Positions 1 to 6,908 of a stretch of 64,000 nucleotides of DNA are shown here, piece after piece. How positions within the stretch are numbered: the stretch's first letter is position 1; every line of letters begins with the position of its first letter. The notes beneath the pieces were generated by a model, which saw only the letters and a list, made by a program, of their open reading frames with translations, made no database searches and was not told where the DNA came from. Position numbers and translations under genes: made by a program. This stretch comes from PALSA-612 sp963765295 (lineage in GTDB: Bacteria; Actinomycetota; Thermoleophilia; Gaiellales; Gaiellaceae). The DNA is taken from contig CAVXVO010000005.1 in assembly GCA_963765295.1 (NCBI GenBank), positions 372,001 through 436,000 on the forward strand. The letters run 5' to 3'.

Positions 1-542
1 CCGTGCTCCGGTTCGCGCTCGTGCCGGTGTTCATCGTGCTGATGGTGCAGGCGAGCGGGGGGCACAGCTGGGCGGCCGGCGTCGTCTTCGCCATTGCCGG
101 CGTCACGGATCAGATCGACGGCGCGCTGGCGCGGCGCTGGCACGTCGAGTCGGAGTTCGGCAAGTACGCGGACCCGCTCGCCGACCGGCTGATGATCGAC
201 TCGGCCGTGCTGCTCCTCTACCTCGACGGCCGCCTGCCGTGGGTGGCCCTCGTGATCGTGTTCGGCCGTGACATCCTGCTGATCGCCGGCGCGCGCATCT
301 TCCAGGCGCGCGGCTACGAGTTCTCCGTGAACTTCCTCGGCAAGACGGCCACGTGGGTTCTCTACCTGGCCGTGGGCTGCGTGATCGTCACCAACGAGGA
401 CGACCGCTGGCCGCTGGTGCTGTTCTGGATCGGCGTCGGCCTGGCGATCGCTGCGGCCGTGGTCTATGCCGTCGGCGCGTGGCGGAGCGTGGGGAGGAGT
501 TCGGGCGCCGGGCGCAAATCTCAAGTAGAGGTTGACCCTTGA
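1..542 (+). CDS. pgsA: CDP-alcohol phosphatidyltransferase, PgsA-like (5' partial)
   Basis: This is a membrane enzyme of phospholipid synthesis that transfers a phosphatidyl group from CDP-diacylglycerol to an alcohol, probably glycerol-3-phosphate. The family signature DG-x2-AR-x8-G-x3-D-x3-D is complete: DQIDGALARR followed by GKYADPLAD at about residues 36-61. Hydrophobic segments lie on both sides of it. The open frame begins at the window edge, and the usual N-terminal leader before the first helix is missing, so the true start lies upstream. A GTG at position 3 is probably internal. The substrate could be another alcohol such as inositol phosphate. In mycobacteria pgsA2 lies a few genes from garA and an ftsR-like merR gene, as here. 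Confidence 0.88.
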   Translation, partial: VLRFALVPVFIVLMVQASGGHSWAAGVVFAIAGVTDQIDGALARRWHVESEFGKYADPLADRLMIDSAVLLLYLDGRLPWVALVIVFGRDILLIAGARIFQARGYEFSVNFLGKTATWVLYLAVGCVIVTNEDDRWPLVLFWIGVGLAIAAAVVYAVGAWRSVGRSSGAGRKSQVEVDP

Positions 543-560
543 GCGGCCTGCTGCTTCAAT
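532..560 (+). promoter_or_regulatory. Putative sigma-70 promoter before the RsiG-like gene
   Basis: TTGACC (532-537) and TTCAAT (555-560) are separated by exactly 17 bp and lie about 34 bp before the GTG of the next gene. The -35 box overlaps the last codons of the pgsA-like gene. The transcript would have a leader with a Shine-Dalgarno site (GAAAGGG, 583-589). Confidence 0.4.
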
Positions 561-593
561 GAGCCGGCCGGCCGACCCCGACGAAAGGGCCAC

Positions 594-836
594 GTGGAAG
601 CGCTTCCCGATCTCACCAAGCTGGGCGACGACGACCTCGAGCGTCTGATCGACGAGCTCGAGCGGAGGGAGAGCGAGGTCTCCTACGAGCGGCGGCTGCT
701 GCAGGGGAAGATCGACATCCTCCGGGCCGAGCGGGTGGCGCGCAAGCGCGGGCAGTCGGAGGAGGAGCTCGGACACATCGACGTCGACCGTCTCAGCGAG
801 ATCCTCGCCCGCAAGGCCTCACCCGAGGCGGAGTGA
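594..836 (+). CDS. RsiG-like c-di-GMP-binding putative anti-sigma protein (single motif)
   Basis: An 80-residue, highly charged, predicted all-helical protein. Residues 26-41 match the c-di-GMP-binding signature of the Streptomyces anti-sigma factor RsiG, E-x3-S-x2-R-x3-Q-x3-D, at every fixed position: E26, S30, R33, Q37 and D41. Streptomyces RsiG has two copies of the motif in one chain. Short single-copy relatives described in deep-branching actinobacteria (Rubrobacter) bind c-di-GMP as dimers, and this protein has that size and form. Its sigma partner is unknown: the WhiG family is the expected target, but no WhiG-like gene is in the window. The GTG start follows GAAAGGG with a 4-nt gap. 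The stop codon overlaps the start of the FHA gene (GTGA), so the two are translationally coupled. Confidence 0.72.
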   Translation: MEALPDLTKLGDDDLERLIDELERRESEVSYERRLLQGKIDILRAERVARKRGQSEEELGHIDVDRLSEILARKASPEAE

Positions 837-1294
837 GCCACATCTACTGCTCCGAATGCGGCTTCCAGAACTCCGAGGCCGCGAACTTCTGCGCCCGCTG
901 CGGCGCCATGCTCGAGCACGAGGGCAGCGAAGTGGAGCAGACGCTCACCTACACGCCGGACCAGGTCGCCGAGGAGGCGCCGGCCGGCGTCGAGGGCATC
1001 GAAGGGCCGGCGCTGGTCGTCCGCTCCGGAGGCGGGCGCTCGGGCGAGGCGTTCATGCTGCAAGGCGAGCGCACGACGATCGGCCGCTCGCCGGATTGCG
1101 ACGTGTTCCTCGACGACGTGACAGTTTCCCGGCGGCACGCGGTCGTCGCCGAGGTCGACGGGCTCTTCGTGCTCGAGGACCTCGGCAGCCTCAACGGGAC
1201 GTTCCTCAACCGGCGGCGAATCGAGCAGGCGCCGCTCACCGACGACGACGAGGTGCAGATCGGCAAGTACCGCCTCGTCTTCCTCGCCCGATGA
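833..1294 (+). CDS. Zinc-ribbon and FHA domain protein (GarA/OdhI-like)
   Basis: A 153-residue cytoplasmic protein. An N-terminal zinc ribbon has C6-x2-C9 and C20-x2-C23. An acidic linker follows, containing E-Q-T37-L-T39-Y-T-P, and then an FHA domain (about 65-150) with the IGRS, SRRH and LGSLNGT phosphothreonine-binding motifs. The linker resembles the VETTS phosphorylation segment of mycobacterial GarA, whose FHA domain binds either its own phosphothreonine or 2-oxoglutarate-metabolising enzymes. Adjacency to the MerR gene parallels garA-ftsR (Rv1827-Rv1828), which supports this reading. The zinc ribbon is an addition relative to GarA. Start and stop both overlap their neighbours by 4 nt. 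Confidence 0.8.
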   Translation: MSHIYCSECGFQNSEAANFCARCGAMLEHEGSEVEQTLTYTPDQVAEEAPAGVEGIEGPALVVRSGGGRSGEAFMLQGERTTIGRSPDCDVFLDDVTVSRRHAVVAEVDGLFVLEDLGSLNGTFLNRRRIEQAPLTDDDEVQIGKYRLVFLAR

Positions 1295-1989
1295 GCGTGG
1301 CGACGACATACGAGCAGTCCGCCCAGGCACCGCGTCTGCAGACGATCGGCGCCGTGTGCCGCCGTCTCAAGGCGGAGTTCCCCGACATCTCGATCTCGAA
1401 GATCCGCTACCTCGAGGAGCAGGGCTTGCTCGCGCCTCGGCGCACGCGCGGCGGGTACCGGATGTTCAGCGAGGACGACGTCGACCGCCTCGAGACGATC
1501 CTGCGGCTGCAGCGCGACGAGTTCCTGCCTCTCCGCGTCATCCGGCAGGAGTTGGCGACGACGGTCCAGAAGGGCCGGCGACGGCAGCGACCCGTGCTCG
1601 CGACGGAGGAGCAGGAGCTGTCGCTCGACGAGCTCTGCGCCCGCGCCCAGATCGCTCCGGCCCTCGTCCGCGACCTCGAGGGCTTCGGCCTCCTGCAGCC
1701 GACCACCGTCCGTGGGGAGCGCAGATACCGAGAGTCGGACGTCGAGGTGGCCGCGCTCTGCGGTCAGCTGGCCGCCTTCGGCATGAGTGCGAGGCACCTG
1801 CGGACCTTCCAGACGTCGGCCGAGCGCAACGCCGGCCTGCTCGGCCAGATCACGGCGCCGGCGCTGCACGCGCGGAGCCTCGAACGCCGCCAGCAGGGGC
1901 TCGAGGATCTCCGGGCGCTCGGCGAGCTCGTCCAGGACCTCTCGCAGCTTCTCCTCTGGCAGAGCCTTCGCCGCCTCGCCACGGGCTGA
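1291..1989 (+). CDS. MerR-family transcriptional regulator, FtsR (Rv1828)-like
   Basis: A 232-residue DNA-binding protein. An N-terminal MerR winged helix (about 20-90) contains KIRYLEEQGLLAPRRTRGGYR. A second HTH-like segment (about 125-185, containing SLDELCARAQIAPALVRDLEGFGLL) and a helical C-terminus follow. Two tandem MerR-like segments and no metal-binding cysteines are typical of the actinobacterial FtsR/Rv1828 group, which regulates cell-division genes. ATG at 1291 overlaps the stop of the FHA gene (ATGA), so it is the last gene of an rsiG-like/FHA/merR operon. The regulatory target is inferred from family, not visible here. Confidence 0.82.
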   Translation: MSVATTYEQSAQAPRLQTIGAVCRRLKAEFPDISISKIRYLEEQGLLAPRRTRGGYRMFSEDDVDRLETILRLQRDEFLPLRVIRQELATTVQKGRRRQRPVLATEEQELSLDELCARAQIAPALVRDLEGFGLLQPTTVRGERRYRESDVEVAALCGQLAAFGMSARHLRTFQTSAERNAGLLGQITAPALHARSLERRQQGLEDLRALGELVQDLSQLLLWQSLRRLATG

Positions 1990-1996
1990 CGGACGA

Positions 1997-2002
1997 TAGG
2001 CT
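1997..2002 (+). promoter_or_regulatory. -10 box TAGGCT, leaderless start of apt
   Basis: TAGGCT ends 6 nt before the GTG of apt, so transcription would begin at or next to the start codon. There is no Shine-Dalgarno sequence. Confidence 0.55.
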
Positions 2003-2008
2003 CCGCGC

Positions 2009-2527
2009 GTGCCCGTCGACCTGAAGGCGAAGATCCGTGACGTTCCCGACTTCCCGAAGCCCGGCGTCGTCTTCAAGGACATCATGCCCCTGCTGGCCGA
2101 TCCGGAGGCGCTCGGCGAGACCGTCGACCGGATCGCGGCATGGGCGGAGCCGCGCAAGCCGGACGTCGTCCTGGCGGCCGAGGCGCGCGGCTACATCACC
2201 GGCGGGGCACTCGCCTGCCGACTCGGCTGCGGCTTCGTGCCCGCGAGGAAGCCAGGGAAGCTCCCCTGGCGAACCGTCGCGGTCAAGTACGCGCTGGAGT
2301 ACGGCTTCGACCAGCTCGAAGTGCATGCCGACTCGATTCGCGCCGGGCAGCGGGTGCTCGTGCACGACGACGTCCTCGCGACCGGCGGCACCGCGAAGGC
2401 GACGGTCGAGCTCGTCGAGCAGCTGGGCGGCGTCGTCGTCGGATTGCCGTTCATCATCGAGCTGCGCTTCCTGAACGGCCGCCAGCAGCTCGAGGGTCAC
2501 GACGTCTATTCCCTGATCGAGTACTAG
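2009..2527 (+). CDS. apt: Adenine phosphoribosyltransferase
   Basis: A 172-residue cytosolic purine-salvage enzyme that converts adenine and PRPP to AMP and pyrophosphate. The PRPP-binding motif VLVHDDVLATGGTA lies at about 113-126. The N-terminal DVPDFPKPGVVFKDI is the family hallmark, and EARGYITGGALA supplies the flexible-loop region. Length is normal. The GTG start fits both the family N-terminus and the -10 box 6 nt upstream. In many actinobacteria apt precedes relA; here an unknown gene follows instead. Confidence 0.95.
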   Translation: MPVDLKAKIRDVPDFPKPGVVFKDIMPLLADPEALGETVDRIAAWAEPRKPDVVLAAEARGYITGGALACRLGCGFVPARKPGKLPWRTVAVKYALEYGFDQLEVHADSIRAGQRVLVHDDVLATGGTAKATVELVEQLGGVVVGLPFIIELRFLNGRQQLEGHDVYSLIEY

Positions 2528-2538
2528 CCGTGCCGATC

Positions 2539-2561
2539 GTCGACACGTCCGACGTGTCGAC
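2539..2561. promoter_or_regulatory. Perfect 23-bp dyad, putative operator
   Basis: Arms GTCGACACGTC (2539-2549) and GACGTGTCGAC (2551-2561) are perfect reverse complements around one C. The one-base spacer and absence of a T tract argue against a terminator. It lies directly before a possible -10 (TAGAAC, 2562-2567) of the next gene, where a bound repressor would cover the -35/spacer region. Confidence 0.55.
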
Positions 2562-2567
2562 TAGAAC
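2562..2567 (+). promoter_or_regulatory. Putative -10 box TAGAAC, leaderless start
   Basis: The hexamer ends 6 nt before the ATG at 2574, the same spacing as other leaderless promoters in the window. Its last base departs from TANNNT. Confidence 0.4.
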
Positions 2568-2573
2568 ACCGTC

Positions 2574-3179
2574 ATGTACGACCCGCTGAGCACGCGGTAT
2601 ACGTTCTCGTGCCCGACAGGCGGCCAGTCCCGGGTGCTGCTCCACGACTTCCGCGAGCTCGACCGGCTGCCCGGGGCGTCCCATCCGGCCGTGTTCAGCG
2701 TGCGCTACGCGTGTGCGTGCGGAGACGACCACGTTGGGCTCGTGGCGCACGACGAGCTCGACTGGGCGCCGCTCGGACTGGGCTCGGGCGTGTTCCTGAA
2801 CCTGATGACGGACCGCCTCGAACCAGTCGAGGACGAGTTCGGCGATCTCGCGGCGCGGCGGATCGGAGCGGGGGAGTGGCCGTGGAGCTTCTTCTGCTAC
2901 CCGGAAGAGCGACCACGGCCGGTCTTCCCCTCGATGTTCTGGCTGCTCGCACCGGCACACGCGGAAGACTCGGTCGGGCTCGCCGTCCGCTGCCCGGCCT
3001 GTCTTCGTGTGTCGATCAACATCGTCTCCGCGGCACACGTCGACGTGCCGTTTCACAACGACGCGGCCGTGGGAGTCGTCGAGCACGTGTTCCGCGACGA
3101 CGCGCTGCGAACGGTGGAGGAGTTTCGCGCCGAGCTCGACTCGTCCGCATTCGACGCGCGGCGTCTCCAGCTCCACTGA
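2574..3179 (+). CDS. Conserved-looking hypothetical protein with scattered Cys motifs
   Basis: A 201-residue protein that I do not recognise. It is acidic, has no signal peptide or membrane helix, and contains four cysteine sites: FSCPTGG (about 13), YACACGDDH (about 44), FFCYPEE (about 105) and VRCPACLRVS (about 142-145). A structural zinc or iron site is possible. Codon use is like its neighbours (strong GC3) and no frame disruption is seen, so it is probably a real gene. It stands alone behind the 23-bp dyad, which suggests dedicated repression. It could be anything from a metal-binding regulator to an enzyme of unknown fold. Confidence 0.65.
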   Translation: MYDPLSTRYTFSCPTGGQSRVLLHDFRELDRLPGASHPAVFSVRYACACGDDHVGLVAHDELDWAPLGLGSGVFLNLMTDRLEPVEDEFGDLAARRIGAGEWPWSFFCYPEERPRPVFPSMFWLLAPAHAEDSVGLAVRCPACLRVSINIVSAAHVDVPFHNDAAVGVVEHVFRDDALRTVEEFRAELDSSAFDARRLQLH

Positions 3180-3245
3180 CAATCCACTCGCGTCAGGGAT
3201 GAGGTGCCTGATCCGCGGTGCCGATCACGGGAGCGAGGAAAGACG

Positions 3246-3452
3246 ATGAGCACCTTCGCAATCGAGAACCCGCATGGACGGCGCCGACTGCTCAGGCATT
3301 GCGCCCTGCTCGGCACCGCGCTGACGTGGCGTGTGCCCGCCCGCCGCAGGCTCGAGGCGGCGCTCGGTCGCGACCAGACGCACAATCTGTTGCAATCGCT
3401 GGCCGGTGATCAGGATCGCGCGCGCCGGCGGCGCGTCAGATCCTCGCCGTAG
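3246..3452 (+). CDS. Small basic hypothetical protein
   Basis: A 68-residue, strongly basic ORF (many Arg, including an RRRR stretch near the end). It is supported by a good Shine-Dalgarno sequence, GAGGAAAG (3234-3241), 4 nt before the ATG. No domain is recognised. Its 3' end overlaps by about 43 nt the end of a small membrane-protein ORF on the other strand, so one of the two may be spurious. Confidence 0.35.
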   Translation: MSTFAIENPHGRRRLLRHCALLGTALTWRVPARRRLEAALGRDQTHNLLQSLAGDQDRARRRRVRSSP

Positions 3453-3619
3453 AGCCGGACGAGGAGAAACACAGCGCCGCCCACGAGAGCGCCGAGGAGA
3501 GCCGCGACCGCCTCCGAGACCCCGACGGCGACTGCGAACAGCCAGACGTAGACGGCGAACACGAGACACCAGAGGAACGCCGAGACACCTGGTGCGACGC
3601 TGGGAGCGCGAAGGTGCAT
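3410..3619 (-). CDS. Small two-helix membrane protein, unknown
   Basis: A 69-residue ORF. Two hydrophobic helices (about 13-33 and 36-56) form a hairpin, followed by a basic cytoplasmic tail (LTRRRRARS). The composition is typical of a genuine inner-membrane protein and unlikely for a shadow frame. Function unknown. It converges with and overlaps the small basic ORF on the plus strand. Confidence 0.5.
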   Translation of the reverse strand: MHLRAPSVAPGVSAFLWCLVFAVYVWLFAVAVGVSEAVAALLGALVGGAVFLLVRLYGEDLTRRRRARS

Positions 3620-4084
3620 GTCGTGGGAGATCCTATCCGCGGGCCCGGAGCGCCGACAAAGAAAAATGCGTCGAGCCGGTGGCGCTTTCGTCCTCCGGGC
3701 CCGCCGACGCTCGGCTTTCGCCTGACGCCGCCTGGCTCGGATTCGTCCTACCGGCGCTCCGTGCTCGACGCAGATGGGACTCTACGACGAGGCGCCGCGG
3801 GACGCAAGACCTCCGGCCGAGGGAAAGTTCGCAATTTGCACCCAAGCTTCTCGCGAGCCACATGTCGAGGGCGTGGCCGCGGTCGGAGGGAGAGGGCTCG
3901 CGAGGGCGATCGGCTGCCCGAATTCGCCAACTTGACATAACAAGCGTTATCGTGCGGACCGATTCAGGCGCGGCCCTTTCGCCCATGCGTGGTCGATGGC
4001 TATGCTTAGCCGCGCGGTGGGCGCCTGCGGAGGACGGCGCGCCGACCGACCGGGCGGCGCATACGAGCGGAAGGCGAGGCGTGG
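3620..4084. other. Intergenic region before the principal sigma gene
   Basis: 465 bp with no convincing gene. It holds short A-rich patches (about 3657-3666), a TTGACA (3932-3937) that has no -10 at the right distance, a small dyad ATAAC-N4-GTTAT (3937-3950), and a hairpin GGCTA-N4-TAGCC (3998-4011) that includes TATGCT (4001-4006), a possible -10. The sigma gene's promoter must be here but I cannot fix it. Confidence 0.4.
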
Positions 4085-5158
4085 ATGACGACCACTGAGC
4101 GGCCCGAAGAGCCGACAGTCGATTTCGAGACTCTCTTCCAGAGCGAGGATTTCCTTCAGCTCCTGGAAACCGCGGACGCGCAGGGCTCGATCAAGACGGT
4201 CGAGCTCGGTGAGCTGCTCGATCTTCACGGCTTCGATCCGGTCGAGTCCGATCTCGTGTTTCGCGAGCTCGAGGCGCGCGGCTACGAGCTGATCGAGGAG
4301 GAGCGCGAGACTGCCGCCGCCGTCCTGACCGCGCCCGTCGAGACCACGACCGACGCGCTGCAGCTGTTCCTGCGCGAGGCCGGCCGCCACCCGCTCCTCA
4401 CCGCCGCCCAGGAGGTCGAGCTGGCCAAGCGCATCGAGCGCGGCGACGAAAATGCGAAACAGCACATGATCCAGGCGAACCTCCGCCTGGTCGTCTCGAT
4501 CGCGAAGAACTACCGCAACCAGGGTCTCCCCTTCCTCGACCTGATCCAGGAAGGCACGCTCGGCCTGATCCGCGCCGTCGAGAAGTTCGACTGGCGCCGT
4601 GGCTACAAGTTCTCCACCTATGCCACGTGGTGGATCCGCCAGGCGGTCGCCCGCGCGCTGGCGGACAAGGCGCGCACGATCCGCATGCCCGTCCACATCG
4701 TCGAGCGGCTGCAGAAGATGAACCGCGCCGAGCGGAACCTGTGGACGCAGCTCGGCCGGGAGCCCACGCTCGACGAGATCGCCGAGGAGGCGAGCCTTCC
4801 GATCCAGCAGGCGCGCGAGGTGCGCGCCGCCGCCCGCGCCGCCACGAGCCTCGACCAGCCGGTCGGCGACCAGGAAGAGGCGGTTCTCGGGGACTTCGTC
4901 GCCGGCGAGGGCCTCCTCCCCGACGAGCAGGTCGAGCTCTCGCTTCGCAGCCAGGCGTTGCAGCAGGCGCTCCAGGCGCTCACGGAGCGCGAGCGCGAGG
5001 TGCTGGCGCTCCGCTACGGGCTCGACGACCAGGAGCCGAAGACGCTGGAGGAGATCGGGCGCCGGCTCGGGTTGACGCGAGAGCGCGTCAGGCAGATCGA
5101 GGTCGAGGCGCTGCGCCGGCTCGCGGGTCTCCGCGAGATCCAGGCTGTTCCGTACTAG
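4085..5158 (+). CDS. Principal-type RNA polymerase sigma factor with region 1.1
   Basis: A 357-residue sigma-70 protein that directs RNA polymerase to promoters. It has a region-1.1-like acidic domain (about 16-77), region 1.2 (about 90-125), region 2 with GLPFLDLIQEGTLGLIRAVEKFDWRRG and the -10-binding YKFSTYATWWIRQA (174-187), region 3 (about 205-275) and region 4 with the HTH EEIGRRLGLTRERVRQIE (about 325-342). Region 1.1 suggests a housekeeping or group-2 factor. ATG at 4085 follows a weak GGCGAGG. It faces a second principal-type sigma gene tail to tail with only 12 bp between them. Which of the two is the essential SigA cannot be told from this sequence. Confidence 0.93.
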   Translation: MTTTERPEEPTVDFETLFQSEDFLQLLETADAQGSIKTVELGELLDLHGFDPVESDLVFRELEARGYELIEEERETAAAVLTAPVETTTDALQLFLREAGRHPLLTAAQEVELAKRIERGDENAKQHMIQANLRLVVSIAKNYRNQGLPFLDLIQEGTLGLIRAVEKFDWRRGYKFSTYATWWIRQAVARALADKARTIRMPVHIVERLQKMNRAERNLWTQLGREPTLDEIAEEASLPIQQAREVRAAARAATSLDQPVGDQEEAVLGDFVAGEGLLPDEQVELSLRSQALQQALQALTEREREVLALRYGLDDQEPKTLEEIGRRLGLTRERVRQIEVEALRRLAGLREIQAVPY

Positions 5159-5170
5159 GCACAGCCGGGC

Positions 5171-6097
5171 TCAGCTGATCAGGTAGTACGAGAGCTCGGG
5201 CGCGGTCGTCCGGAGCTCCTTCAGCGCCCGCGTCTCGAGCTGGCGCACGCGCTCGCGCGTGATACCGAGTTCCTTGCCGATGTACTCGAGCGTCTGCGGG
5301 TTCGATCCGGCGAGGCCGAAGCGGCGCTCGAGAACGTCGCGCAACCGGGGCTCGAGCCGGTCGAGCGCCTCGCGGAGCTCGACGGACTGCAGGGTCTCGG
5401 CGGTCGCGGCCTCGGGCTGCGGCATGGAGTTGTCCTCGATCATGTCCGAGTACAGGCTGTCGCCGTCGCCGACCGGCGTCTCGAGGCTGACCGGATCCTC
5501 GACGAGCTCGAGCAGTTCCTTGACGCGCTTCTCCGGGAAGCCGCTCTCCTTCGCCATCTCGGCGATCGTCGGATCGCGGTTCAGCTTCTGCGCGAGGATG
5601 CGGCGCGAGCGGACGACCCGGCGAACCTGGTCAGCGACGTGGACGGGCAGCCGGATCAGTCGCCCCTGGTCGGCCAACGCCCGCGTGATCGCCTGGCGGA
5701 TCCACCAGGTCGCGTACGTCGAGAGCTTGTAGCCCATGCGGTAGTCGAACTTCTCGACGGCGCGGATCAGGCCCAGGTTGCCTTCCTGGATCAGGTCGAG
5801 GAGAGGGACGCCGGCTTTCGTGTAGTTCCTCGTGATCGACATGACGAGCCGGAGGTTCCCCTCGATCAGGCGGCGCTTCGCGTCCTCGCTGCCCTCGTCC
5901 TTGAGACGCGCGAGCTCGCGTTCCTCGGACGGGGTGAGCAGCCGGCCGTCGCCGATCTGACGCACGTAGAGCTTCAGCGGATCACGGAGCTGAGGCTCGC
6001 TCTCCTCGTCCTCGGGCTCGTCGGCGCGCTCGGGATCGGCGAGCAGAGTCGGCTCGCCCTTGTCCTCGGGCTCGATCTTGCGCAGCGCTCGTGCCAT
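5171..6097 (-). CDS. Second principal-type RNA polymerase sigma factor
   Basis: A 308-residue sigma-70 protein. It has an acidic 40-residue N-terminus in place of a full region 1.1, region 1.2 (DPLKLYVRQIGDGRLLTPSEE), region 2 (GVPLLDLIQEGNLGLIRAVEKFDYRMG, then YKLSTYATWWIRQA), region 3 and region 4 (EYIGKELGITRERVRQLE). The -10 recognition helix is almost identical to that of the facing sigma, so promoter overlap is expected. It lies 42 bp downstream of the repeat-protein gene on the same strand, with a possible own -10 (TAGGTG) 5 nt before the ATG. It may be a group-2 sigma (HrdB/SigB type). Confidence 0.93.
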   Translation of the reverse strand: MARALRKIEPEDKGEPTLLADPERADEPEDEESEPQLRDPLKLYVRQIGDGRLLTPSEERELARLKDEGSEDAKRRLIEGNLRLVMSITRNYTKAGVPLLDLIQEGNLGLIRAVEKFDYRMGYKLSTYATWWIRQAITRALADQGRLIRLPVHVADQVRRVVRSRRILAQKLNRDPTIAEMAKESGFPEKRVKELLELVEDPVSLETPVGDGDSLYSDMIEDNSMPQPEAATAETLQSVELREALDRLEPRLRDVLERRFGLAGSNPQTLEYIGKELGITRERVRQLETRALKELRTTAPELSYYLIS

Positions 6098-6139
6098 CCC
6101 TGCACCTATCGGCAGCGCAGGCCGTGACCGTGAGCGCGA

Positions 6140-6826
6140 TCAGCCTCGTAGGGTGCCGTCCGAGCCGACCCGGATCCCTCGTTCGAGGAGTCGGTCGCGG
6201 ACGAGGAACTGGAACGTCGACCAGGCGCCCCGGCGCGCGTCGAACATGCGGTACACCTGCCATTCGCTGAGCAGGCGCGGATCGGCCCGGCGCGCGTCCG
6301 ACCAGTCGGCGAATCGGGGTAGCCGACCGAGCTCCTGGGCGAGCTGCTCACCCTGCTCGATCGCCCGCTCGAGGCGCTCCTCTCCGACCGGCACGTCGAA
6401 GCCGGCTTCCCGCAGCGCGTTCGTCAGGGAGCCGAACGTGTGCCAGTAGAGGGACTTGGACGGGACGAGCCCACGGTGTGCGTCGACGTCCTTTGCGGTC
6501 GGCGTGCGGCCGATCGTCTCCCCCAGCTCGCGCAGACAGCGCAGCAGCTCCTCCTTCGTCGCGAATCGTCTCGGCACGAGGCCGGCGGCGCGCTTGGCCC
6601 GGTTCCAGCTCCCGAACCGATCGATCACGGTCTGCGGGTGGATCGTCGTCTCGGGGTCCTCGGAGAAGTCGCGCATCGTGGGCGAACGGCCGAGCCGCGA
6701 GGCGGACGACTTCAGCTGGCCGAGGATCTCCTCGTCGGAGTAGCGCTTGCGGATTCCGGCCTGGAACTCCGCGAGCGCCTTGGGATCGACCTGCGAGATC
6801 GCCCGGTAGGCGCGCCGGCGGCCCAT
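6140..6826 (-). CDS. Homing-endonuclease-associated repeat protein (no nuclease domain)
   Basis: A 228-residue protein built of HNHR-type repeats. These are helical modules of the form 'eIL..L..la..lGrsPt..df ... FGSW..A..aAGl' that occur next to HNH or other homing endonucleases and probably bind DNA. Repeat 1 spans about 31-83 (LGRSPTMRDF, FGSWNRAKRAAGL), repeat 2 about 90-143 (IGRTPTAKDV, FGSLTNALREAGF) and a degenerate third about 153-218. No HNH, GIY-YIG or LAGLIDADG motif is visible, so it is likely a stand-alone DNA-binding regulator. It precedes the second sigma gene by 42 bp on the same strand. Start ATG has TATTCT 7 nt upstream. Confidence 0.75.
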   Translation of the reverse strand: MGRRRAYRAISQVDPKALAEFQAGIRKRYSDEEILGQLKSSASRLGRSPTMRDFSEDPETTIHPQTVIDRFGSWNRAKRAAGLVPRRFATKEELLRCLRELGETIGRTPTAKDVDAHRGLVPSKSLYWHTFGSLTNALREAGFDVPVGEERLERAIEQGEQLAQELGRLPRFADWSDARRADPRLLSEWQVYRMFDARRGAWSTFQFLVRDRLLERGIRVGSDGTLRG

Positions 6827-6833
6827 GGCAACC

Positions 6834-6839
6834 AGAATA
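6834..6839 (-). promoter_or_regulatory. -10 box TATTCT, leaderless start of the repeat protein
   Basis: Read on the minus strand, TATTCT ends 7 nt before the ATG at 6826. The opposite promoter of murT lies about 60 bp away. Confidence 0.5.
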
Positions 6840-6895
6840 GAGCATAGTCGCCGATCTGCAAAGTTACTCTACGTTCGCTGATCCGCCGCTCTCCA

Positions 6896-6901
6896 TAGAC
6901 T
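6896..6901 (+). promoter_or_regulatory. -10 box TAGACT, leaderless start of murT
   Basis: TAGACT ends 7 nt before the GTG of murT, and there is no Shine-Dalgarno sequence. Confidence 0.55.
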
Positions 6902-6908
6902 TGGGCGG

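Noticed and set aside
2539..2561. Palindrome as a transcription terminator after apt
   Set aside because: A one-base spacer gives a poor hairpin and no T tract follows; the operator reading fits better.
3932..3950. TTGACA as the -35 of the sigma gene
   Set aside because: No -10-like hexamer lies 16-18 bp downstream, so I list it only as a feature of the intergenic region.
6140..6826. Active homing endonuclease or mobile intron
   Set aside because: Only associated repeats are seen; no nuclease motif and no interrupted host gene.
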